Below, piece by piece: positions 23,401 through 35,400 of a DNA stretch of 64,000 nucleotides. The notes under the pieces are model-generated. The model did not search any database. It was not told the origin of the DNA and worked only from the letters and a program-made list of their open reading frames with translations. How positions within the stretch are numbered: the first letter of the stretch is position 1; every line of letters begins with the position of its first letter. This stretch comes from Sepioteuthis lessoniana (taxonomy: Eukaryota > Mollusca > Cephalopoda > Myopsida > Loliginidae): the NCBI GenBank assembly GCA_963585895.1, contig OY757911.1:87937275-88001274 (forward strand), given 5' to 3'. Made by a program: the position numbers and the translations under genes.

Positions 23401-26400
23401 CACCCCTGCAACTCAGATGTGAAAAGTTGGCTTTGCAATATTACACAAAACTGAAATCCTGCTCATCCAACCCAGCTTACGATTACATCTTCAACTTCAA
23501 ATACAAACAACAGTATGAACAAAAAGAAAAAAAACCATCAAACCATTTGGCCTTCAGATGGAGCCTATTCTCCAAGAATCTGCAATTTCTGTTACAAATG
23601 TACATAAAAGCATTCTACCACAAATGCCACTTTGGATCATTAAAAAACCATGAATAATCCTCCAATTAAACAAACTCCACAAGACAAAAACACATCCCAG
23701 CACTTATCTGGAAAAATTTCACCCTATCCTCTTACACCATCCTGACCATCAATATATATTTACAGATGGCTCCAAGAATGACAATAAAACAGCATGTGCC
23801 GCTGTCCTCAATAAAACCATTCACAAGAAAGCCCTTCCAATGAAAAGCTCCATCTTCACTGCAGAAGTATGTGCCATTGACCTTGCCCTCAACATCATTT
23901 CTAGGAACAAACACAACAAATTTATTATATTCTCTGACTCACTCTCTGTTTTAACATCACTGAAAAATAAACTGGAGAACCCATTAATTGTTAAACTGCT
24001 CAGTAGACTAGACTCAATGTCTAGTCATAAAAAATAATTTTGTGTTTGATTCTAAGCCACATTGGAGTGAGCAGAAACAAAAGAGCTGACTCAGCAGCCA
24101 AATCGGCCTTAGATCTAAGCCCTGAAGTTCTCTCCATTCCATATACCGATTTGACAATTAAACAAACTCCACAAGACAAAAACACATCCCAGCACTTATC
24201 TGGAAAAATTTCACCCTATCCTCTTACACCATCCTGACCATCAATATATATTTACAGATGGCTCCAAGAATGACAATAAAACAGCATGTGCCGCTGTCCT
24301 CAATAAAACCATTCACAAGAAAGCCCTTCCAATGAAAAGCTCCATCTTCACTGCAGAAGTATGTGCCATTGACCTTGCCCTCAACATCATTTCTAGGAAC
24401 AAACACAACAAATTTATTATATTCTCTGACTCACTCTCTGTTTTAACATCACTGAAAAATAAACTGGAGAACCCATTAATTGTTAAACTGCTCAGTAGAC
24501 TAGACTCAATGTCTAGTCATAAAAAATAATTTTGTGTTTGATTCTAAGCCACATTGGAGTGAGCAGAAACAAAAGAGCTGACTCAGCAGCCAAATCGGCC
24601 TTAGATCTAAGCCCTGAAGTTCTCTCCATTCCATATACCGATTTGAAACCGACAATCAGTAAATTCCTTCGCACAAAAGAGCAACAACGACGGGACATGA
24701 ACATCGATAATAAACTCTTCTAAATTCAGCCCACCTCGGGAGAATGGAGACCAGCTTTTATAAAATCAAGAGAACAAGTCGTTATATTGCGCATTGGTCT
24801 TACAAAGCTTACTCACGCTTTCATACTGTAACAGGAACCACAACCACAGTGTTTGACCTGTCAGACAACATGCAAGGTTAAACACATTCTTATAGAATGC
24901 AGAGCTTTTGCTGTCATCAGGAAGCGATTTTTCAAAGTGACTAGTCTAACTGAATTGTTTGAAAATGTTAAAATAGATGATGATCTGTCTTTCTTGCGAG
25001 AGACAGGATTATATGAAAAAATATGATGAATTAAAACTGGTTAATCAAACAAATGAAATCCTGCTTATAGAAAATTTTACCTACTTAGTATTCGTTCAGA
25101 AATCCTTGGTTGAATGTATATACATATAGACAGAATTTGGCGTTAAATAACCTACAAAGGTTGATACGCCATAAAACCCAAACAACCAACCAATCAATGG
25201 TGAAAAGCTTATAAACATAACAAATTATACAGTCTTTGACAAGATAACATATTCATTCATGTGTAAAACCCTTTTTTGTCCAGATTTTTCAGCCAATAAG
25301 TTAGGACTGTATCTTATATATGAGAACTAAATATTACCTTTTTTATTTGACCACATGTGTCGCCATATTGGGTCAGCATGGCCAAAAGTAAGTTATATCT
25401 ATGGCCCAAACCTCTAATGTGTAACAAACACTTCTATTTTATACCATTACACAGAAATGGCCACCAGAATGCATGTTTGTTTATGATTTGTTTCTTCTAT
25501 TGTGAACATATTTTTGTTGAAAGTTTATTCAGTTTTCATGTTAATGTCCTTGCCTTTACTCTAAATACTGTATAAATTTTGTGTCTGGTAACATTATGAG
25601 AATTATATATAAATTCTTATTTTTAGTTGATTCAAATCATAAAAAATTGAACAAATGTTAAATTTATTATGAATTCGGCTGCTACAAATTCCAAAATGTC
25701 AATACATGATTTTTTTTTCAGAATTTTATAGCCAAAAGTTAGTGGTGTCTATTGTACACAACTAATTACAGTCATGACAACCTAATTTTTATTTTTGTTG
25801 TTTGTGTCTACAGGATGGGTTAGTATCCTAGTCAAGTGGACACACTCCATTGACATTGATGTGTGCCTCAATACCGCTCGTGCCTTAGCAAACATGGATA
25901 TTGACAATTCATCTGCCATGTACTTAGATGGAATCTATCTGCTCCATCCTATATATCGATCACGGTAAGTGGTTTTCCTTTTTCAATTCACTTAAAGCTT
26001 TTAATTTATTTTAGCATTTATCTTATTTTATATTTGTAGCAGTACAAGTATAGATTATTCCTCTTTTTTACTTTTTTTTGATGTGATGCTGAAAAAGGCC
26101 AAGTGGTAACTGAAGAAAGACCAGAGACTGGCAGGATAAACTACAGACTGCTGAGAAAGTTCACTTGGGAAGACCAGAATTCAGGGAAGGCAACTCTGGT
26201 CACTTAGGTGTACAAAAATCTGACTGGAGTTGCTTACCAGTGATAAGTGAATCCCAGTGCAACATTATAAGACATGCACCAGGATTCTGGATTGAAAGCA
26301 GATGGGATCTTTACTCCTAATGATTTGTGTGTGGATGCCTAGTTATCTGGCATGTGTTTGAATAAGCTATCAATCTGTTGCAACTATCTTTTCATTCTGA

Positions 26401-29400
26401 ATTGGGTCAGCCACCCTGTTAGCAGAGCTTAGAATAGGCTGACTGTATCCCTTGTAGAGGGGTAAGACAACTCCAAAACAAGGTGTTCTGAACCACATCT
26501 AATGGTGAGTCTAGTTCTGGAGATCTAGGGAGTGTGGAGAACCCCTTCATTGCTATTACTGTTAGGGTCCCATCTATGGTCAAATAAATCTGTTAAAAAA
26601 TTATTCATGTTTGATAGGATGCTGTGCCAAAAGAAAAAAAAACCTTAAACAGCTAAACAAGAAATGTAAATATGAATGTACAATGAACTCGATTCCATAA
26701 CCTAGGCATAAAATAAACCTAGACGAATTGACATGCCATTAAAATCAGTTAATCCATCCATATTAATCTCCTAAAGGCTTTGGTGTATATTGTAGTACCA
26801 TATCATGTTAAAAAAGAAGTAGACAGCAGTTAGCAGAACTTCATAACAAACCTGGATCAAAAAATGTAAATCTGACCCTGCAATAGTGACTCCACAAAAG
26901 GCAAAAGAAAGTACTAGAAACATGTTAATCCAGAACTTCTTGAACTTTGCGCAGAGCCCTGTCAAGCTGGGGCTGTAGAATACATTGACTGCATCTCTGC
27001 AGAGGGGTAAAACTTCCCCAGTGATAGTCCTGGATATGACATTTAACCATTCCAATATGAGGCTCCAGCCTTGGAGATTTGGGAAATGTGGAATACTCCT
27101 TCATTACCATTGCTCCCAGGTCCACTCTCATCTGGAGTGGTAGCACCTGATAGGGTCCTATCTATGGGTCAAATAAAACAAACTATGTATGCAAACAAAT
27201 GACCGATGTTAAATTGTAACTGTTATATAGCAATACTTTAAACCCTCTAACTTTATGCAAAAAAGAGCTCAGGCTTGTTTAAGAATGTTATCTATAAGAT
27301 ATGTAAAAATCATATATATATATTCAATACATATATATAGACAGGATTTGTAGATTAAATAATCTACAATGATTGATATATCATAAAACCAAATCAAACC
27401 AAACTTTGTGCAGGCTCTGCTTGAGATTGAAAGCCAAGTAAGCTGGCAGCATTTACTGAGGAGGTCCAATCCCTCTTACAAGTAGTTTACTTGGATTCAA
27501 AACAAGAAGTAGTTCTGATGCATGATGACCTCATCTTCTCTCTGCAACTGATCATCCTATTGTCAACTAAGAAGCTAACATTGCATGAAGTCCAGGAGCT
27601 TATCCATAAAGCTTACACTGATAATGCCCTAGATCAAAACAGGTTATTGTACAAGCTGTTCAAGTATTATCTCAAAATACTACAATGATCTGGAACATAA
27701 TAAAGATGACCCCGTTGAATGGCAGCAATCTGGACATGATTTGGTTGAACCTCGTGGATGCCTACAGATCCATTCCACATTACTTCAGCTAGTAGTTTAT
27801 TTGTGTGCCTAAGAAAATCATTGATATCTTAATAATAGCATACTTGGGCAGATTCTATATGAGGATCCCAACCAGAAGGTTTACAATGTAGAGCCCAAAG
27901 CTAGAAGTGGATATCTCAGTAGGCTATTCCATCTCACTACTAGTGTTTGGGATTATGGTTTTGATGATCTCAAGGTCTGTAATGCCACACCTCAGTTTAG
28001 GAGTTACCAACACTGAGACAACCCAGTCAGCTGGGGCTATAGTATATGTTGACTGCATCTTTACTAAGGAATAAGACTTCCCTACCAACAAGTGTCCTGC
28101 ATATGACTCTAAACAATCTGATAATGATGATCTAGTCCTGGAGCTTTGGGGAATGTAGAGTATTCCTTTATTGGTATTACTCTCAGGTCCACTCTGACCT
28201 AGAGTGGTAGTAACTGATAGAGCCCTGTCTGTGGGTCAAATAGAACTGTTTAATCTGAGTACAAACAAATGACTTGTGTTAAATTGAATTGCTAGAAATA
28301 GAACTGTTGGATGTTAAATTGTTACTGTTACATAGCAATACTTGAAATCATTTAACTATGTCCCCCACCACCACCACCACCACCACCAAAAAAAGTTAGC
28401 TCAAGCTCATTTCAAATGTTGTCAACAAAATGTTTACAAATTATATATATATATATATACACAGGATTTGGCATCAAATAACCTATAATGGTTGATATGC
28501 CATAAAACCAACCAAATTAAGAAAATATAGCAAAAAATCAATGATGTTGATGCCTAAGATTAAATCAATTAATTAAAAACGGAAAAATTAGGAGGAATTG
28601 TTTATTAGAACTATATAAAATATTTACTTGCACCTCATGATTAGTTTATACTGTTGACTTTAAAAGATGGTCTGATAAAAGAACTTCATTATAAATACCT
28701 TTTTGTTATTAAACAAATTGTGATTAAATAAAAGTATTGAGACTGAAGATTTAAGTTTTTTAATTTTGAAATTTAAATGAAGCTATTGAATGATATATCG
28801 ACAGATTAGTGTCAATTTGAAACAGATTATTAAGTCAGTCTTAATAGTTGTTGGTGAACAGAAGATTGTATAAGTATGCACTAAGCTCCATGCAACTTTT
28901 CTTATTTTCTAAACTGAAAATTCATTTCAATGGAAAAATTTGAGGATGTGGATGATATAAAAAGAAATATGATAGCACAGCTTCTAGGCATATCAAAAGA
29001 GTTTCAAAGGCGCTTTGACCTGTAGAAAACTCACAGGAATTAAATTTGAAGGATGTTAAAAGAAATCTGATGGTACAGCATCTAACCATGTCAAAAGAGA
29101 AGTTTTAAAGGTGCTTTGACCAATGAAAAACTCACAGGAATTAAATCTGCAGAACATTAAAAAAAAATATGACGGTACATCTTCTAAACATATCAAAAGA
29201 TGAGTTTCGGAGTGCTTTGACTAGTGGAAGCATATAGGAATTAAATTTGAAGGACATTAAAAGAAATATGATGGCACAAAATTAATCTTTCATTGATTAT
29301 TTCTTTCTATCTTGATAAATACAGCTTTAGTCTCAATATTTTTTCAACATACCTCATATTCTGTTGTAATTGATCAGTAAACTGCAGCTTTAAAATCTGA

Positions 29401-32400
29401 TTCCTAATGAATTAACTGAATGTTCCCTTATCTTTTCTTTTTTTAATGCCCATAGGAAACCTGTCTATGCTGATGTTGTTTTCATTCATGGTTTGTTGGG
29501 TGGACCATTTAAAACTTGGAGGCAAGGGGGTTTGGATCATCACTTACCTGCTGAATTGGATGAACTCACTGCACAAGGACAGTATACACGATGTTGGCCA
29601 AAAGTAAGATAGTAAATGATTTGAATTGATTTTTCTGTTTTCTCTTACTTTTTTCCCATACTTTTTATCCATTTTTTTTTTTTAAATAATTCTCATTATT
29701 TCTGTTCCTAGGATTGGCTGTCTCAAGACTGTGAACATGTTCGTATTTTGACAGTTGAATATGACACTTACCTCAGTGAACTCTCTGCAACGTGTCCTTT
29801 TGATAGAGAAAAGTAAGTGGATTGTTGGAGTGAAGTTTTAATGCTATCAATCAATCATTTTTATTTTGGTAGAAATTGTGCACTAAATATGAGCAGAAAA
29901 GTAAAAAATGAAATATTTCAAGTCATATTTGGTAAAAGAAAAATATTTCTTATTGATGCTTAAAACAATAAAAATAGCAAATTCTTATGCACTGGTAGAG
30001 ACTTCAGTGTGCACATTATTTTTATAAACCGTTAGAATTTTAAGTCTCTCACATCCTGGCCCTTGAGAAATAACTGAAAATATAAAATATTGTAATCTGT
30101 TATTTAACTGCTTTACAGTCTGTTAACAGGTTATAGCATTCTATAGAGAATTTTAAAATAGATTAAAAAATAATCAAATTATATATAAAATATAAAATTG
30201 CAACATTTTATTGGCAATAGCTATGTAAAAATAAGGAATTCGCAGACGAAATTCCAGCTGCTCAGATTTATGTGCTTCTAATTAGCAGCTCAGTGTATTC
30301 TATTTACAAACCTGGGTCTGATTCATTTACTTCAATAGATGGATAGAGAAGGAACGAGGCCCGTCTCCAGAGTGTTGAAAGTATTGAACCTTGGTAAGGA
30401 ATGCTATTGAAAATGACAGGTTCAAAAAGTTAAGAATTGTTAATTAAAGCTGTTATTGTTTGCTCGTGATTATTATTAAATAGGAGTTGTAGCTAACAAA
30501 AAAAACTGACTTCCTCATTTGTAATTGTTTATAGTTATATTAGTTGTGCAAGAAAAATACAAACCCAGCATCTTTTAAGTATCAATCAGTCTAGTTCTTG
30601 CTCTGAGTGAATATGATTTTTACAGATACTGAACACACATAACTGTAGTGTTTGTGTTATTTTTTTACCCATTCTCCATCTCATCAGCCTTTGTCTTAGT
30701 CTATTGTAGCTACTCAGGTCAACTGTAGTGTAGATGTAGTAATGGGCCTTACCTTGCCCTGTGGTGTAATGGTAATTGTAGAAAATAGTCGCAGCAACCT
30801 AAATTCAAATCTTGAACAAGGTTGTTAGCATTTTACATAGAATTGATACCTTTAGGAAAGGTATGCATCCAACTATTCTCCCTTAAAAGTTGACTTTGTG
30901 TCACATTTGGTTCATGCACAGGTGTTAGGTAAGTGCAAACTCTGCCTCATTGGTCCATGACATTTTGGCAAATAGTTTGAATTTAGAGTTATCCCTCCTA
31001 AAACTAGAAAGCCCAGTCTGTCTATTTTATCCATTTCTGATGCTAGAAGAACTACTGAGATAGCTAGAGAGGTGTTTTATTCTGAGCTGTACCCAGTTAG
31101 AATATGTTCCAAGAGACAAAACTACAGTAAAGGCTACCATACACTTGATGATATAGTTTGGAAAAGTATCAACTGTTTAAATTCTATTCTAACATATTAT
31201 TTTAATCATACTTTCCTAAAAATTCACTTTCTTAATGATTTAAAGTGTCCTCTTGGTTCATTTTCAATCACCTCTTTCAGTATTTGATTTTGAAGGTTAT
31301 ATGTCCCTAATCATGAATGGGAAAAAGAAGTGATGTGCTTATTTTTCATTTTTTTGCATCAGTTAAAGCTTGGTCATTATGCCTCTCAAACAGTATCAAT
31401 ATCAACTGAGTATAGGGTGAGGAATCCACTTATGATCGAATAGTATGATGCTTATTTCAGAAGTCTTGTACAACTGACAACCAACATTTGTAAATACTTG
31501 TTGAACAAAACCCACATCAAAATGTCAGAGAAATATCTCAGGCAATGAGTGTCAGTGTTTCAACAATATTGGATCATCTCAAAAAAATTGTCAAGGTGAA
31601 GAAACTCAATAAATGAGTTCCACATGAACTCAGTGAAAGACAAAGAGCTCAGTGTTTCAAAGTGTGTGTGAGATACTGTTTTTGTAGAATTCAAATGATC
31701 CATTACTAGTGACTTGTAATTTAAAAAAATGGATCCTTTATGACAATCATAAATGGCTTGACCATCATGAAGCACCCAAACACTTTCCAAAATTGAAATT
31801 GTATAAACAGAAGATTATGGTGACCATTTGGTAGTTGGCCATTGGCATTGTCCATCACGACTTTCTGGAATCTAACCAGAGCATCACTGCAGAAGTTTAC
31901 TACCAGCAACTTGATGAAATACAAGTTCAGTTAAGCAAAATGTAACTGGCACTTGTTGATAGATGAGGTTCAATTTTTCTTCATGACAATACTTAGCTAC
32001 ATGATGACTCTGCAGAAGGTCACTGACTTGGTATATAAAACTTTGTCATATTCACCACATTCTCCTAATCTCTCACTTACCAACTACCATATTTTCAAAC
32101 ATCTTGACACTTTATTAAGCCAGAAAACACTCCATTCCAAAGGAGAAATAGAAATTGCATTTAAAGATTTCTTGACATCAAAACTTTTTGAGTTTTATCA
32201 TACAGGTATGAATAACTTTGATAATCGGCAGCAGAAATGTTCAAGGATCATATTTTGGTTGAGATGGTGGTTTCTTGGTTTAATGGCATATCAATCTTCT
32301 GGGGTTATTGAATGCCAAAGCCATCCTTGTCGAAGAACAGTAGTGGTACTATTTAACCTATAGATGGGAGGATCAGAGAGTTCATACCTTTCCAAAGGAT

Positions 32401-35400
32401 ATTTGTCCAAAAGTGAACATAAATAGTGACTGGTCTTCAAACTCTCTTACTTAAAGTCTGTAGTCTAGCACTTTAACCATTATGCTCTCATTTTGACTGA
32501 TTAAACACTATTTAAATTCAATGATTCAGGAACAAATGTTTATTCAAAAATTGGATATTATTTTTTAAACAACCTAATTGTTATGACTACAATCAAACTT
32601 TTATGAACGAATCGGATATCAGCATTAAATAACCCATAAGGAGTAGATATACCATTAAATAAACCAAACTAAACCTATTTAGAAAGCTACTGAGATAAGA
32701 ATTGGCTTTTTGCTATTTTAGTTTTTAGTGTCTTTTTTGAAAGGGTTAAAGTAACTACAGAAATGATCAGCTAGTTATGTTCAACTGCTTGATAAATAGG
32801 GAGAAGAGCATATACATTTCATAGCTTGAGGTTATTCCCTTCTTGATTGAGCCTAGAATATAAGTATCTACTTGTAGATAATCCTATCATCTGTCTTACT
32901 CAAATTTTATTGTTGAAAGACATGAATAATACGTTTTCAATCACCTTAATTCTTAAACTTTATAATTCTCTTAATTATAATTACTCAGAGTTTAGAGCCA
33001 CAGAGTATTCATAAAAGTGGAAAAACTGAATACCTCTAGCTCCCCAGCATCCTTAATTCTTAATATCTTAATACTGTTGATCATATTTATCACCCAAAAA
33101 CATAAAATAAGATATTGTACTGCAACACTGTTTTAGAGATCTAAAATAAGAATATTAACAATGTATGCTAACATAGAAACTCTAGATACATCAAACACCA
33201 AGAGACAAAACACTTGAATGAGACTGGTTAGTCCTGAAACAAAGATGTGGTATTTTCAAAGTGTGCAGTCTGCAGTACATTGAAGCAAACAAAAAAATAA
33301 CTTTTATATTAAATTTGTGTTTATTTATAGTTATGGTAGTAAATGATAAAACAGGTTAATATTACAAAAAATACTTATTTAATTATTGATAACAAACTTG
33401 GGAATAATTAAATCTGGAAAAGATTGAAAAAACAATTTGATGGAGCATTTATATATTATGTTTCAATCTGATAATTAAATCTTATAATCTTAAAAGCAAA
33501 TCTGTAAAATTTGTGATTCAACTATACAAATACATAAAATTTCTATTCAAAGCTTCAAAGATAAAAACATTGATTTTTAAAACTGAAAGTAAAATAAGAT
33601 TGATGATACAAAAACACACTATTTCATAAAATTACTTTCCTTCCAGTAAACATTTTTTCTTTTTTCTTTCTTAGACGATCTTTGCATATTCGAGCTAAAA
33701 CCATCCTTCATAAACTCCGCAAAGCTGGTGTTGGAGAACGTCCTATAATATTTATTGGTCATTCAATGGGAGGTGAGTAAAATCTTCAATTCATTTTTTT
33801 CATATTTGCCAAAATGCAAAAATTAAGCATGTATAACAAATGTTACAGAATTGGAATTATTTTTTAGTTATATAAAGAAATAATTTAAAAAGTTCCAATG
33901 ATTACTATCCTTCGAATGTTTGTTGAGTAACAAAAGCTTTATTCATACTAAAAATCACTCATTATCAATTTTCCACAGTTAAAACTTATATATTATTTTG
34001 AAGTCTATTATAAATCAATATGGATGTTTATCATTAAACTGCATGTTTCCACTGGTGAACACAAATTAAATTCCCTGTGGAAGGGTAAGATACTCTCTCT
34101 AACAAAAGGGTGTCCTGGGTATGTCACTTAACTGCATCCAGTGGTAAGTCTCTGGTTCTGGAGCTTTGGAGATTGTGGACTCAACAGAATGATTGGCATA
34201 ACTCTTTGGTTCACTTTAACCTGGAGTTAGCATTATTTGTATGGATCAAAAAGATTTGTTTGAGACATTGTTTTGTTTTTGAACCACATTAATACAATAG
34301 TTCTTAAAACCATTGTCATTGCCACTAATTATGAAGTGTTTGCATGTTTAAAATGATTGTGAACTTTATTATTTACATGAATCCATATAACTGTGTGCAA
34401 ATTATTTGTATTAAAATAGTTGCTTAAAGCTATAATTGTTTATAAATGATTATTAATGCAAATTTCATTAAACATAATAGACATTTTATGTCTACGTATT
34501 TTCTTTTGGATCCGTTCGAATTCCCGTATTACTTTTATTGTATTCTAGGGGAATTGATTTATGTATTGTCCATAGTTGCATGTATCCCTAGTACTTTCTG
34601 CCCGACTTTGGGCCATCATCAGGGGAGGATCTACTACAAAAGTGATGTAACTTTTGTTTTAGCATATTACAACTGTGTAAGGGCGTCTTTGCCGTTGAAG
34701 GTTTTGGCGTTTGTTTTTGAATGTGATTCTATATTTAGTGCCAGTAGCTAAAGACATTTAAGTACATTAGCACTGGTTTGAAAATTAATTCTATTAAGTG
34801 TTGGCTGCAGGTTTCTGATATGTAATGCTTCGAGAATCTGAAGTTTTTGTTTATTATTTTGATGTTCTAATATTGTTGTGTTGTCGGTGAGAATTTTCCG
34901 TAGCTGTGCCGTTGGGCATGAATGTTTTTTTAAATGCTGAGCTATTGAACTTGTGTCTGAAAGGTGCATTGTAAGTCTCCTCGACAGGGTAGTTGAGGTT
35001 AAACCAACATATATATTATTATTATCAGAGATACAATCTCCTAAAGGACATTTAAATTTATATATAACGTTGGTTTTTTGCAAAACTCCAATCGAGGGAG
35101 AGGAATTATTTCTAATGACTAGATTCGAGGTTTTAAACTTATTATAATATATAACGAGTTTTATTTTTTTATTAGGATCAGTGGGGAGTATGTTTTTGTG
35201 AATCAATGTTTTCAAGATTTTTTCATCGGATTTGTAATTGTAGTGCATTTGGTTACGATAAAAAAGTTTGATATATGTTTGTTGGCTGGATGGAGTAGTA
35301 CACTGTTTATTTTGTTGGTTAACATTTTTGATCATACGTTTAATTTGTTCATCAACAATATAGTTAGGAAACCCATTGTTGATGAGAGCCTGTTTTATGT

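Larger units (their letters stand above)
20877..25026 (+). pseudogene. LINE ORF2 (endonuclease, reverse transcriptase, RNase H), broken
   Basis: Starts MSNKIIQWNCRGIRANYEEL, the usual beginning of an apurinic endonuclease, with KVICLQETFL, LLGDLNSHSTVWG and GSDHFPILLE (the endonuclease's NSHS and SDHFP motifs) up to about 21530. The reverse transcriptase spans about 22150-23000: AVGPNEIHYEFLKHL, FFDLEKAYETTW (motif A, Asp present) and QEEGVPQGSILSVTLF. The active-site box reads YVGD where YVDD is expected, so a catalytic Asp is lost. RNase H follows (TDGSKN, FTAEVCAIDLAL, FSDSLSVL, NKRADSAAKSAL) and is present twice. The end reads LRETGLYEKI and a TGA at 25024-25026, a normal terminus for the group. 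Stops and frameshifts divide the frame into about seven pieces. Confidence 0.92.
18862..25192 (+). mobile_element. Full-length LINE, I group (RNase H-bearing), with 12-bp target duplication
   Basis: A perfect 12-bp repeat, ATCAATGGTGAA, flanks the element at 18850-18861 and 25193-25204, so both ends are fixed. Order: tRNA-like head (18862-18938), 5' region, ORF1 with three CCHC zinc knuckles (19469-20718), ORF2 with apurinic endonuclease, reverse transcriptase, RNase H and a C-terminal Cys/His motif (20877-25026), and a tail with a stem-loop. An endonuclease plus RNase H and a gag-like ORF1 with knuckles are typical of the I/Nimb-type group; the exact clade needs a tree. Both ORFs carry several stops and frameshifts and ORF2 contains a 492-bp tandem duplication, so it is not active. 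It makes up most of SERAC1 intron 4. Confidence 0.95.

Noticed and set aside
27491-27688. 65-codon frame as an extra SERAC1 exon
   Set aside because: It does not fit between the neighbouring exons' phases, has no suitable splice sites, and has no counterpart in the SERAC1 family.
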